Below are positions 9,026 through 16,567 of a DNA stretch of 64,000 nucleotides, one piece after another. The notes under the pieces are model-generated. The model saw nothing but the letters and a program-made list of their open reading frames with translations. It had not been told where the DNA came from and made no database searches. This DNA is from Candidatus Brachythrix odensensis (GTDB lineage Bacteria; Chloroflexota; Anaerolineae; J036; Brachytrichaceae). The position numbers were made by a program, and so were the translations under genes. The stretch is from positions 44,030 through 108,029 of the forward strand of contig JADKDT010000015.1 of assembly GCA_016714465.1 (NCBI GenBank). Direction: 5' to 3'. The stretch's first letter is position 1; every line of letters starts with the position of its first letter.

Positions 9026-9030
9026 TTTCA
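8988..9030. repeat. 20-bp perfect palindrome with core CCCCGCGCGAAGCGCGGGG
   Basis: A perfect 20-base stem with a GAA loop lies at the convergent ends of the GT2 gene and the LysM gene. It includes the GT2 stop codon. The central 19 bases are identical to the core of the palindrome at 37394-37472, while the outer arms are unrelated. It may act as a bidirectional terminator. Confidence 0.85.
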
Positions 9031-9035
9031 TAAGC

Positions 9036-10289
9036 TTACGGTCTCGGGGTGCCTACCGGCGTGAACGTTCGGCGCCACACAAATCGCCGCGCGACGCTTG
9101 GCGGGCTCAAATCCGAGTATTGGCGCGCGCCGGTGACCGGGTTGATCGAAACCAGTTCCTTGACCTGCACCCACCAGGCGAAAGAGCGCTCATCCAAGCC
9201 GCCCAGAATGTCGCTGCTGAGCTTGAGCGACGTGGCTTTCGTCTCAAAGATCGGGACGGTAATTGCCCCCGCCGGCTGAACCTGCACCACATACCATTCG
9301 CGCTCGCGCAGAATCCCCGCCGACAGCCACAACAGGGCCACTGTGTCGGTCGTCCCCGTGATAATCTCGCCGTCGCGCGGTCCGATCAGGCTTGGCGCGG
9401 AATACCCGCCCCGCGGGGTCGGGGTTCGGGCAACCACCGGCGTCGCAGTGCTTGCGGGTGTAGGCGTCGCGAAATTCAGGGTCAGCTTCTGGCCAATCGA
9501 GATGCTGCAGTCCTCATCGAGCTTGTTCTGGGCAATGATCTGGCGCACCGTGATGGGAAACCGCTCGGCAATTACCCCGCAGACATCGCCGGGGCGCACC
9601 TCATAGATGAGTTGGGGTGGGAGTGTGGCGGTTGGGATGGCCACATCCGTTGGCCTGGGTGTTTCGCCCGGGCGCAAGGTGGGGGAAGGGCCGGCCGTTG
9701 GGGTGGGTGCCGGGATGCGCAACGAGGCGCCTTCGACGATAAAGCATCCACCGCCAAGCAGGCTGATGTCGTTATACGCCGCCAGTTCTCGCACCGACAG
9801 GCTGAACCGCTCCGCAATATCGCCGCACGTGTCCCCGAAACGAACCACATACGTGGCGCGGGGAGAGACCGTGGGGGTGGGTGCCACCGGCACAGGCGTC
9901 GGTGGCGACGTCGCGGTAGGCGCCGGTGTGTTTGTCGGCGCGCGGGTCGAAGTGGCGGTCCGAGTGGGCGCGCTCGTCGGCGCGATACCGATGGCGGCTG
10001 GATCCTGTTCGAGCACGGCCCGGGCGCCGAGTGCCAGCCCGCCGATGACAATGACCACCCCAATCACGCCCCAGGGCAGGCCGCGCATAACGCCAAGAAT
10101 GAGCCGACCCACCGTCGGGCGCGGCGCGGCAAGCGCCGGAACGGGCGCCCGACCCTCATCGGACGGGGCGATATCGACGATGACCGGCTCAGATTCGTGT
10201 CCGCAGATCGGGCAGATGGCCAGCTCGGCGGCCAACTTCGAACTGCAGGAAGGGCATCGACGCGTTGTCTTGCCTGCGTTCGTCTGCAT
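9036..10289 (-). CDS. Zinc-ribbon membrane protein with two extracellular LysM domains
   Basis: A 417-residue protein with an N-terminal zinc ribbon (CPSCSSKL...CPICGHE, residues 13-34), a transmembrane helix at about residues 70-100, Thr/Pro-rich linkers and two LysM repeats: about 140-195 (YVVRFGDTCGDIAERFSLSV) and 225-275 (YEVRPGDVCGVIAERFPITV). The C-terminal 120 residues resemble a fibronectin/Ig-like fold (PRDGEIITG, WYVVQVQPAG) before another Pro-rich tail. LysM domains bind peptidoglycan or related glycans, so the protein probably tethers the membrane to the wall, with the zinc ribbon inside. It starts eight bases after the HD gene and is likely cotranscribed. Confidence 0.82.
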   Translation of the reverse strand: MQTNAGKTTRRCPSCSSKLAAELAICPICGHESEPVIVDIAPSDEGRAPVPALAAPRPTVGRLILGVMRGLPWGVIGVVIVIGGLALGARAVLEQDPAAIGIAPTSAPTRTATSTRAPTNTPAPTATSPPTPVPVAPTPTVSPRATYVVRFGDTCGDIAERFSLSVRELAAYNDISLLGGGCFIVEGASLRIPAPTPTAGPSPTLRPGETPRPTDVAIPTATLPPQLIYEVRPGDVCGVIAERFPITVRQIIAQNKLDEDCSISIGQKLTLNFATPTPASTATPVVARTPTPRGGYSAPSLIGPRDGEIITGTTDTVALLWLSAGILREREWYVVQVQPAGAITVPIFETKATSLKLSSDILGGLDERSFAWWVQVKELVSINPVTGARQYSDLSPPSVARRFVWRRTFTPVGTPRP

Positions 10290-10297
10290 ACGTTGTG

Positions 10298-10900
10298 TCA
10301 GGCGGACTTGACGCCATCCAGACCCAGGCCGGCCGCATTGGCCTGCATGGCGGCAAGCACGATCGCAATGTGCTCGTCAAGCGGCATGCCGAGCGCCCGA
10401 GTTGCCTCTTCGATCTCCTCCCGATGCACACCCGCGGCGAAGCCCTTCTCCTTCCACTTCTTCTTGATGGACGAGAGCTGCACATCTGCGATGTTTTTCG
10501 AGGGCCGCACAAACGCGACGGCGGCGACCAATCCAGTCAACTCGTCGACGGCGACGAGCGTTTTCTCCATGTCGGTCGTGGGGTGAACGCCGGTCCGCTC
10601 GGTGGCATGGGCGAGGATTCCCTGCAGAATCTCATCAGGCCAACCCCGCTCGCGCAGGACCTTGACACCCATGACTGGATGGCACTCATCTCCGGTCAGA
10701 ACCGGATAGCGCTGGTAGTCGAAGTCGTGGATCAGGCCAAGCAGGCCCCACATCTCCGGATCGCCGCCATAACGCGGCGCATAAGCGCGCATTGCGGTCT
10801 CAACGGAAAGCATGTGACGGATGAGCGCCGGGTCCGTCGTCCATTCAGTCACAAGCGCCCACGCGGCAGCGCGGTCATGGGTGTGTTCTTCGGCAGTCAT
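10298..10900 (-). CDS. HD-domain hydrolase
   Basis: A 200-residue HD-superfamily protein. The metal-binding pair is visible in LIHDFDYQRYP, with further His residues in DECHPVMG and ILAHATERTG and an Asp in VAVDELTGL. These proteins are cytosolic phosphohydrolases of nucleotides; the substrate is not predictable. The ATG at 10900 (MTAEEHTHDR) is preferred over an in-frame ATG at 10918 because a TAAACT -10 box ends eight bases before it and would lie inside the longer reading frame. Confidence 0.85.
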   Translation of the reverse strand: MTAEEHTHDRAAAWALVTEWTTDPALIRHMLSVETAMRAYAPRYGGDPEMWGLLGLIHDFDYQRYPVLTGDECHPVMGVKVLRERGWPDEILQGILAHATERTGVHPTTDMEKTLVAVDELTGLVAAVAFVRPSKNIADVQLSSIKKKWKEKGFAAGVHREEIEEATRALGMPLDEHIAIVLAAMQANAAGLGLDGVKSA

Positions 10901-10908
10901 GAACGGAG

Positions 10909-10914
10909 AGTTTA
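10909..10914 (-). promoter_or_regulatory. -10 box TAAACT for the HD gene
   Basis: On the minus strand TAAACT ends eight bases before the ATG at 10900. No Shine-Dalgarno is present in the gap, so a leaderless message is likely. Confidence 0.5.
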
Positions 10915-11021
10915 GCATGCAGGCGAACGCGGGCGGGCTGTCCAGTGCCGGTCCTCCCGTGAGAGATTTCTCATTTTCGATTCATGGCCATTCGCTTGAA
11001 CGAGGGTGATGATCAGATCAA

Positions 11022-11453
11022 ATGAGACACGATCCCATCCATCTCAACAAGACAATGGCAGCCAGCCTGGTCGTGGTTGGGGCGTTCGCGCTGTTGGCCG
11101 GCCTGCGCCTATCGCCTGTTGGGGCCATCGCACCTTCAAAGCGCGGGACGCCGTCCGCATCAGAATTGACTGCGACCGTATACATGCCGGCCGTGACGAC
11201 CGCGCTGCAGCGGACGCTTCAGTCGTCGACCGCGAGCCGGCTACTTGCGTCGAATTGCTTTCAGTGCCACGGGACCGACGGAAAATCCAGCAGCGGCATT
11301 GACCGCCTGGCCGGAATGAGCGCATCGGAAATCATCGATGAGATGCAGAGCATGCGGGTCGAACCGATCGGCAACGACATCATGAAGGCCCATGCCCGCG
11401 GCTATACCGACGCGGAACTCCTTCTCATCGCCGACTATTTCTCGCGCCAGTAA
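11022..11453 (+). CDS. Monohaem c-type cytochrome, probable FccA subunit of flavocytochrome c
   Basis: A 143-residue exported cytochrome with an N-terminal hydrophobic signal (about residues 12-36, ending SPVGAIA) and one haem motif, CFQCH, followed by GTDGKSS. A later Met in MQSMRVEPIG or MKAHARGY could be the distal ligand. The next gene encodes the FAD subunit of sulfide dehydrogenase, so this is most likely its electron-accepting cytochrome, acting outside the membrane. Only one haem is present, as in the shorter versions of this subunit. A small hairpin lies between the two genes. Confidence 0.82.
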   Translation: MRHDPIHLNKTMAASLVVVGAFALLAGLRLSPVGAIAPSKRGTPSASELTATVYMPAVTTALQRTLQSSTASRLLASNCFQCHGTDGKSSSGIDRLAGMSASEIIDEMQSMRVEPIGNDIMKAHARGYTDAELLLIADYFSRQ

Positions 11454-11475
11454 ATATCTATGAAGCACGAACAAC

Positions 11476-11510
11476 ACCTGGATTCCGGGACATCGTCTCG
11501 AAATCCAGGT
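11476..11510 (+). other. Intercistronic hairpin between the cytochrome and flavoprotein genes
   Basis: A nine-base perfect stem, ACCTGGATT with AATCCAGGT, closes a 17-base loop. It lies between two genes of one operon and has no T-run, so it probably affects mRNA stability or partial termination and is not a full terminator. Confidence 0.55.
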
Positions 11511-11535
11511 TCTGTTGGGAGTTCAGGGAGACCAG

Positions 11536-12831
11536 ATGATTTCACGCAGACAGTTTCTGACGGTGGCCGGCGCTGGCGCGCTTGGAATTGCGGCGCAACG
11601 CGCCCTTGCGGTTTCAGACGCGCACGCGCCTACGCGTATCTCGACCCGGGATCGCGCAGGTGCGGCACCCGCCCTGGCCGGGCGGGTCGTTGTTGTGGGT
11701 GGCGGGATGGGGGGCGCAACTGCGGCCAGGTTCCTCAAACTCTGGGGCGGCGCGCAACTCCAGGTCATCCTCATTGAAAAGAATCTGAGTTACACCTCCA
11801 ACATTCTGAGCAACCTTGTGCTCACTGGGCAAAAGACCATTCCAGGCCTGCAATACACGTACGCCCAATTGCAGGCGATTGGCGTCACCGTGATGCAAGG
11901 TGAGGTGCTTTCGATCAACGCGGGTCCGCGCACTTTGACGTTGGCCGGGGGCCAGTTGGTTTCGTATGATCGGCTGGTTCTCTCACCCGGGATCGACTTC
12001 GATCTCTTGCCGGGTCTGACGAACTACGACGATATCGTCCACGCGTGGCAGGCCGGCCCGCAGACGATCCGCCTGGCCCAACAGCTACAGGCCATGCCCG
12101 CGGGCGGTGCCTTTGTCATGACGATTCCGGCAGCCCCTTTCCGCTGCCCGCCCGGGCCCTATGAGCGCGCCTGTGTGGTGGCCGACTACGTGCAGCGACA
12201 AAAGCCGGGCTCAAAGGTGATTGTGCTTGACGCCAATCCGAATGTCATGGCCGAGCGTCATACCTTTGAGACGGCCTTCAACGGCATCTTCGCCAACACG
12301 ATCGAGTACCACACCGGCGTCACGATCAACAGTATTGATGCGGCGACGCGCACGATAGACACCAGCATTGGCGCAATTGCGGGGGCTGTGCTCAATCCAA
12401 TTCCACCCCACAGGGCCGGACGGCTCGTGCGCGACAACGGACTCGCGAACGTTGGCGGTCGCTGGGCCGGGGTGAACGTGCTCACCTATGAATCGACCGC
12501 GCAGCCGTTTGTGCATGTCATTGGCGACGCGAGCAGCACGACCCAGCCCAAAGCCGGACACATCGCCAATGCCGAAGCCAAGGTGTGCGCGGACGCCATC
12601 CTGCATATGATGGCCGGCGAGCCGGTCAACGGCGCGCCCGTCACGAACTCGGCCTGCTATTCGCCCATTACGGCGACGACGGCCTCCTGGCTCACCGCGA
12701 TTTACCACTACGACCCGATCAGCCAGACCATGAAAACGCCCGGCCCGATGGAGGCCGAATCGCCCAGCGGCGATGGTTTCGAGATGATGGGCAAGTGGTT
12801 TACCAACCTGATGAAGGATTCGTTTGGTTAG
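11536..12831 (+). CDS. FAD-dependent sulfide dehydrogenase flavoprotein subunit (FccB type)
   Basis: A 431-residue secreted flavoprotein. It starts MISRRQFLTVAGAGALG, a twin-arginine (Tat) signal, preceded by a GGGAG ribosome site. A dinucleotide-binding motif VVVVGGGMGGATAARFL follows. The redox-active cysteines expected for flavocytochrome c sulfide dehydrogenase are visible in PFRCPPGPYERAC and NSACYSPI. A late FAD-binding VIGDASS is present. The enzyme oxidises sulfide to sulfur or polysulfide and passes electrons to the neighbouring c-type cytochrome. The upstream cytochrome and the downstream Crp/Fnr regulator suggest a sulfur-responsive respiratory unit. Confidence 0.9.
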   Translation: MISRRQFLTVAGAGALGIAAQRALAVSDAHAPTRISTRDRAGAAPALAGRVVVVGGGMGGATAARFLKLWGGAQLQVILIEKNLSYTSNILSNLVLTGQKTIPGLQYTYAQLQAIGVTVMQGEVLSINAGPRTLTLAGGQLVSYDRLVLSPGIDFDLLPGLTNYDDIVHAWQAGPQTIRLAQQLQAMPAGGAFVMTIPAAPFRCPPGPYERACVVADYVQRQKPGSKVIVLDANPNVMAERHTFETAFNGIFANTIEYHTGVTINSIDAATRTIDTSIGAIAGAVLNPIPPHRAGRLVRDNGLANVGGRWAGVNVLTYESTAQPFVHVIGDASSTTQPKAGHIANAEAKVCADAILHMMAGEPVNGAPVTNSACYSPITATTASWLTAIYHYDPISQTMKTPGPMEAESPSGDGFEMMGKWFTNLMKDSFG

Positions 12832-12856
12832 TGATCCTTCACGCGACTCAGGTCTG

Positions 12857-12895
12857 GAAGCGCCACCCGCCGGCGAAGCTGGCGGGTGGCGCTTC
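12857..12895. repeat. 18-bp palindrome at the end of the sulfide dehydrogenase operon
   Basis: An 18-base stem with a single G-T wobble and a GAA loop. The core CCCGCCGGC-GAA-GCTGGCGGG belongs to the same style as the other gene-end palindromes in the window. It ends 16 bases before the -10 box of the TPR gene and probably terminates the fcc transcript. Confidence 0.75.
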
Positions 12896-12911
12896 GATTT
12901 GCCAAATCGAA

Positions 12912-12917
12912 TAGACT
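12912..12917 (+). promoter_or_regulatory. -10 box TAGACT for the TPR-Crp genes
   Basis: TAGACT ends six bases before the ATG at 12924. The only purine-rich bases in between (GCGGGG) touch the start codon, so a leaderless start is the simpler reading. Confidence 0.55.
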
Positions 12918-12923
12918 GCGGGG

Positions 12924-13295
12924 ATGGATCTCCGCAATCCCGTCGTCCAGCTTTGCGCGCAAGGAACGCAGGCCGAGTTCGACGGGCGAATCGACGACGC
13001 CAAGGCGCTATATGCGCGGGCATGGGAATCTGCCCGTGACGATTTTGAGGCCTGCGTCGCCGCCCACTATGTCGCGCGCCGCCAGGATAATCCGGCCGAG
13101 ACCATGCGTTGGAACGAGGTCGCGCTCGCCCGCGCAAACGCCGTGGCCGATGATGGCGTCCAGGCGTTCTATCCGTCGCTGTATGTGAATCTGGGCCACT
13201 CCCATGAAATGATGGGGAATCTGTCTGAGGCCCGCCGATACTACAAAATGGCGGCGGAGTTGGGCTTGCAGCATCAGGAGAACTCGGAACTATGA
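12924..13295 (+). CDS. Small TPR-like protein upstream of a Crp/Fnr regulator
   Basis: A 123-residue soluble helical protein. Residues 1-50 (AEFDGRIDDAKALYARAWESA) and 85-120 (YVNLGHSHEMMGNLSEARRYY) look like tetratricopeptide repeats, a protein-binding fold. The stop overlaps the start of the Crp/Fnr gene (ATGA), so the two are translated together. It may bind or modulate that regulator; this is inferred from the coupling only. Confidence 0.75.
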   Translation: MDLRNPVVQLCAQGTQAEFDGRIDDAKALYARAWESARDDFEACVAAHYVARRQDNPAETMRWNEVALARANAVADDGVQAFYPSLYVNLGHSHEMMGNLSEARRYYKMAAELGLQHQENSEL

Positions 13296-13974
13296 CCGTT
13301 CGTTTCGACACGGACGGCCTGATGAAGCAACTGGCTGGCCTGCCCTACTTCAAGGCGCTCGACCCACCGATGCTGGCGCGCCTTGCTCATGGCGCGGTCT
13401 GGCGCGAATACGCAACGGGCGAGACCGTCTTCCTCGAAGGTGACACTGCGCCGGGCCTCTACTTTCTTGCGTCAGGCTGGCTGAAGGTCGCCCGGTCCTC
13501 ATTGGGCGGGCGCGAACAGGTGTTGCGCTACCTCGGGCCAGGTGAGACATTCAATGAGATTGGCGCTTTCGCTTGCCGGGCCAACCCGGCGACGGCGATC
13601 GCCCTTGAGCCGGCCGGCGTGTGGCTGCTTCAACGTGAGGCGATCGCGCGTCTCGTGCGTGAGCAGCCCGAACTGGCCCAGCGCATCATCGAGACGATGG
13701 CCGACCGGGTAATCGAACTTGTCAATCTGGTCGCGGATCTCTCCTTCGGTCCGTGACGGGTCGTCTGGCACGATTGCTTCTCGATGAGGCGGACGGCGAT
13801 GTCCATCATCGGCCCCGCTGGCGCACACAGGCCGAATTGGCCTCGCGCCTGGGCACGGTCCCGGATGTTGTGCAGCGCGCGTTGCGTGGCCTCGAGAACG
13901 ATGGCGCAATTGAGATCCTGCCGCGCCAAATCTTGATCCGCAATCGGGACGCCCTCGAGAAGCTCGGCGGCTAG
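13292..13974 (+). pseudogene. Crp/Fnr-family transcription regulator, split by a one-base frameshift
   Basis: The cyclic-nucleotide-binding-like domain (about residues 10-130, GETVFLEGDTAPGLYFLASG and FNEIGAFA) and dimerisation helix are in the first frame. The winged-helix part (TQAELASRLGTVPDVVQRAL, the Crp-type HTH) is in another. Restoring one C to the CC at 13743-13744 joins them as DLSLRSVTGRLARLLLDEA, a typical Crp hinge. An assembly error in a C-run is the likely cause. No N-terminal cysteine cluster for an Fnr-type iron-sulfur centre is visible. Its position between the sulfide dehydrogenase genes and an NnrS-like membrane protein suggests control of respiratory or nitrogen-oxide genes. 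Confidence 0.85.
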
Positions 13975-14014
13975 AAGCTCCATAGACACCTGGAGAGACC
14001 GCAATACCCGACTA

Positions 14015-15289
14015 ATGTCGGAGACAACCGGCTACAGACCCACTACGCTGGCTCTTGGGAAGGTGTTAAACATGTTCAATCCGTATCTCCTGATGGTCGT
14101 GATATTTGCGGGTCTTGCGGCGCTGACAGCGTTGGACGCGTCGATCGTGTCGATAAATCTGCTGCCGTTTCTGAGCGGCTTGCGCTGGCTCCGGGTGCAC
14201 TTTATTACGCTCGGCGTCGTCACCGAGACGGTGTTTGGCCTCACGGCAGCGCTTGTAGCCGCCCGGTCGACCCTGGCGCGCCCAAAGACACGCTGGGACA
14301 TCTGGATACTGCTGAATGGCGGACTGCTAACCCTGATGGTTGGGATTCCGCTGATCAATCAGGCCTTGATCCTCATCGGCGGCTCACTCATTTTTGTGGC
14401 AGCGTGCCTGCTGCTTCACCAACTTAGCGGGCTCAGACAATCGGGGTCGGCAAGCAAGCCCACGCTGTCCGGGCGCCGGTTTTTCATGACGGGGCTCAGT
14501 TTTCTGCTTTTGGGCATCTTTGTCGGCACTGGACTCTGGCTGGGCTGGCCGGAAGCGTTTCGGATCCAGACGCCGCTCGAGGTCCACATCCATGCCAACA
14601 GTTGGGGTTTCATGTCCCTGACCTTCGCCGGCCTGATCGTCGCGCTGTATCCCGCGTGGACCCAGCGTCCGCTGGCCTGGGCGCGCTCGATCAGTCCCAT
14701 TTTCTGGATGATGAGTGTGGGGGCGTTTGGATTGGTGCTTGGTCCGTGGTTCAATTCGGAATTCTTTACCGTGGCGGGCATCGCGCTGCATCTGCCAGCG
14801 ACGGTTTGGCTGCTGTTGAATGTGATCAAGCCGCTTGTCCGCGATTCTGGCATTTGGCGCCGTCCGGGGATGTGGCATCTCATCACCTCATACGCATGGA
14901 TTCTTGCCCCAGTGCTTGTAGCGCCCCTGATCCTGCTCAAGGTCCCTGGATTTCCCGGCGCTGGGGTTGAGCAGAGCGCGCCGCAAGCCCTGATCTATGG
15001 CTGGGTGTTGCAGTTCAGCTATGCGTTCATCCCGTATCTCTTCTCGCGGGCGTTCCGGCCCGGGCAGCCCGCCGAGCTTGGCGGGAACTGGTTCAGCCTG
15101 ATCACCGTCCATCTTGGCGGCATCTCGTTGTGGGCGAGCATCTTCATCCCGGCCTATCAGTCAGTGTTGTTTGGCGCAGCCTACCTCTTGTGGGCGCTCT
15201 CACTCATCCCGATCGCCTACGGACTATGGCGTGTCGTGAGCGGCGCCGCCAATGCGATCGAGTCAAACGTCGAACCGGCCATAATCTAG
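14015..15289 (+). CDS. Polytopic membrane protein, haem-copper oxidase subunit I/NnrS-like
   Basis: A 424-residue protein with about 11-12 membrane helices. Conserved His residues occur inside helices in a pattern that recalls haem-copper oxidase subunit I and NnrS: RVHFITLGVVTETVFG, EVHIHANSWGFMSLTFAG, IALHLPATVWLL and ITVHLGGISLWAS. NnrS is a haem/copper membrane protein linked to nitric oxide. The pattern suggests haem binding, but the full oxidase ligand set cannot be confirmed by eye. The start is uncertain: ATG 14015 gives a 19-residue soluble leader, while ATG 14072 has a GGAAGG ribosome site eight bases upstream. The neighbouring Crp/Fnr gene points to a respiratory role. Confidence 0.6.
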   Translation: MSETTGYRPTTLALGKVLNMFNPYLLMVVIFAGLAALTALDASIVSINLLPFLSGLRWLRVHFITLGVVTETVFGLTAALVAARSTLARPKTRWDIWILLNGGLLTLMVGIPLINQALILIGGSLIFVAACLLLHQLSGLRQSGSASKPTLSGRRFFMTGLSFLLLGIFVGTGLWLGWPEAFRIQTPLEVHIHANSWGFMSLTFAGLIVALYPAWTQRPLAWARSISPIFWMMSVGAFGLVLGPWFNSEFFTVAGIALHLPATVWLLLNVIKPLVRDSGIWRRPGMWHLITSYAWILAPVLVAPLILLKVPGFPGAGVEQSAPQALIYGWVLQFSYAFIPYLFSRAFRPGQPAELGGNWFSLITVHLGGISLWASIFIPAYQSVLFGAAYLLWALSLIPIAYGLWRVVSGAANAIESNVEPAII

Positions 15290-15291
15290 GG

Positions 15292-15705
15292 ATGACCTCA
15301 TGCGAGCACTGTCACGCTCCCGATCGCGATCTTTACGGACCAGGCCGTCGGCCCGCGCTCTCGGACCTCGATGTCGGCACCTGGATCAGCCTGTGTCGAT
15401 GCGTAACATGTGGCGCGCTCTGGTGCGCCTCACTTTATGAGCCGTACGCCGCATTTGAGTATGTTGTGCGTTGGACGCACGGCCCCGCGGATTGGCGCCG
15501 CGTCCACGATCTGGATGATGGTCGAATGCTCCTGCGCTGGCATGCGACCGAAATCCGAATGGATTGGCGGATGCTTCCAGACGATGAGCGCCGGGCGGTT
15601 GATGCCCATCGAAAACGCAGCGGCGGCCACAACCCCATCGACAACCCGGCCGCATTTGGGACGTTTTCCGCGGCCGAGCTCATGTTGCGCGTTGGGCAGC
15701 CGTAG
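15292..15705 (+). CDS. Cys-rich (zinc-ribbon-like) hypothetical protein
   Basis: A 137-residue protein whose N-terminal half has two Cys pairs, CEHCH near residue 4 and CRCVTCGALW near residue 36, arranged like a zinc ribbon. The C-terminal half is rich in Trp, Arg and Asp with no recognised motif. It starts two bases after the preceding gene's stop, so it is probably in the same operon. A CATAAT hexamer ending six bases before the ATG could also drive it separately. I do not recognise the family. Confidence 0.65.
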   Translation: MTSCEHCHAPDRDLYGPGRRPALSDLDVGTWISLCRCVTCGALWCASLYEPYAAFEYVVRWTHGPADWRRVHDLDDGRMLLRWHATEIRMDWRMLPDDERRAVDAHRKRSGGHNPIDNPAAFGTFSAAELMLRVGQP

Positions 15706-15761
15706 CGCTCCTGACTTGGCTTGGCTCTCAGGCGGATGACGAGTGTCGTGACCAGAGGGGT

Positions 15762-16398
15762 CTAAGGTATCGGCTCCGGCGCGCCGAGAACCGGCAGCGG
15801 CCGGGTCACATACAGCTCAAAGAGGGCGTTGGCCGACGCCGCGACTTCACGAATCTCATTGCCCCACTGGCCGAGGTAAGCGCGCCGATCCGACGCATAG
15901 CCGGTTGCGCGCACGCCCAGCGCATTGCACGAGGTAATTGCCCGCGACAGATGAAACCTCTGGGTTACCAGCACGGCTTCACTCAGCCCAAATGGCATGC
16001 GCCCGGTAGCAGGTGTCGTAAATGCTCCGCCCGGCAAAGTCCAGGGCGATGTCGGCGTCGGCGACGCCCAGCGCAAGCGCCGTGCGGCGCATGGCGCCGG
16101 GCTCGTTGTAGTCCAGCGTCCGGTTGTCGCCGCTCAGGAGCAGTTTTTTGACGGTGCCGGCCCGGTAGAGTTCCGCTGCAGCCGCGACCCGGTCATACAA
16201 AATAGCCGACACGGTTTCGCCGCGCACGGCCGCGCCAAAGACGATGGCGACGCGGGTGGGGCGCACCGCCCGCGCCTCATTGGCGATTTGCGGGGCGGCG
16301 CTCGCAACCATCGCAAGGCGCACGGGCAGGGCGATCCAGGCGGCGAAGAGCAGCACCGCGGCTGCGATACGGGCCCAACGTACGCAGAGCGCAGACAT
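15762..16398 (-). pseudogene. SanA/YdcF-like (DUF218) membrane protein, frameshifted
   Basis: The first frame holds an N-terminal membrane helix (ARIAAAVLLFAAWIALPV), the DUF218 start RVAIVFGAAVRGETVSAILYDR, and LLLSGDNRTLDYNEPGAMRR up to SIYDTCYRAHAI. The second frame continues FGLSEAVLVTQRFHLSRAI, the family's second conserved block. The shift is at the A-run 15990-15992 (T-run on the coding strand). Adding two bases there, or removing one, restores the family pattern. SanA-type proteins affect envelope permeability. The start at 16398 begins just before the membrane helix; an in-frame GTG lies at 16440. Confidence 0.78.
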
Positions 16399-16567
16399 AC
16401 GCGAGTCGTCGCATGAGCAATGGTCCCTTGCGCCGGTCACTCACTTAAGTGAAACCGATTTTTGCGGATTTGGACGTGCGCCGCGGCAAAGAAAAAGCAA
16501 TCGGCAAAATTGCGTAATCTGTGGATAGTTCGCGCTTTTCGTTTTCGCGGACGTGAGTCGTTTTCAT

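Noticed and set aside
10996..11025. Possible Fnr/Crp operator before the cytochrome gene (TGATGATCAGATCAA)
   Set aside because: The half-sites do not have the N4 or N6 spacing of Fnr or Crp operators and the overlap with the start codon makes chance likely.
12211..13311. 366-codon minus-strand frame across fccB and the TPR gene
   Set aside because: It lies opposite well-supported plus-strand genes with signal peptide and redox motifs and crosses a palindrome.
16441..16452. Palindrome TCACTTAAGTGA upstream of the SanA-like gene
   Set aside because: A 12-base palindrome of this kind can occur by chance in 64 kb and no second copy was noticed; not enough to call an operator.
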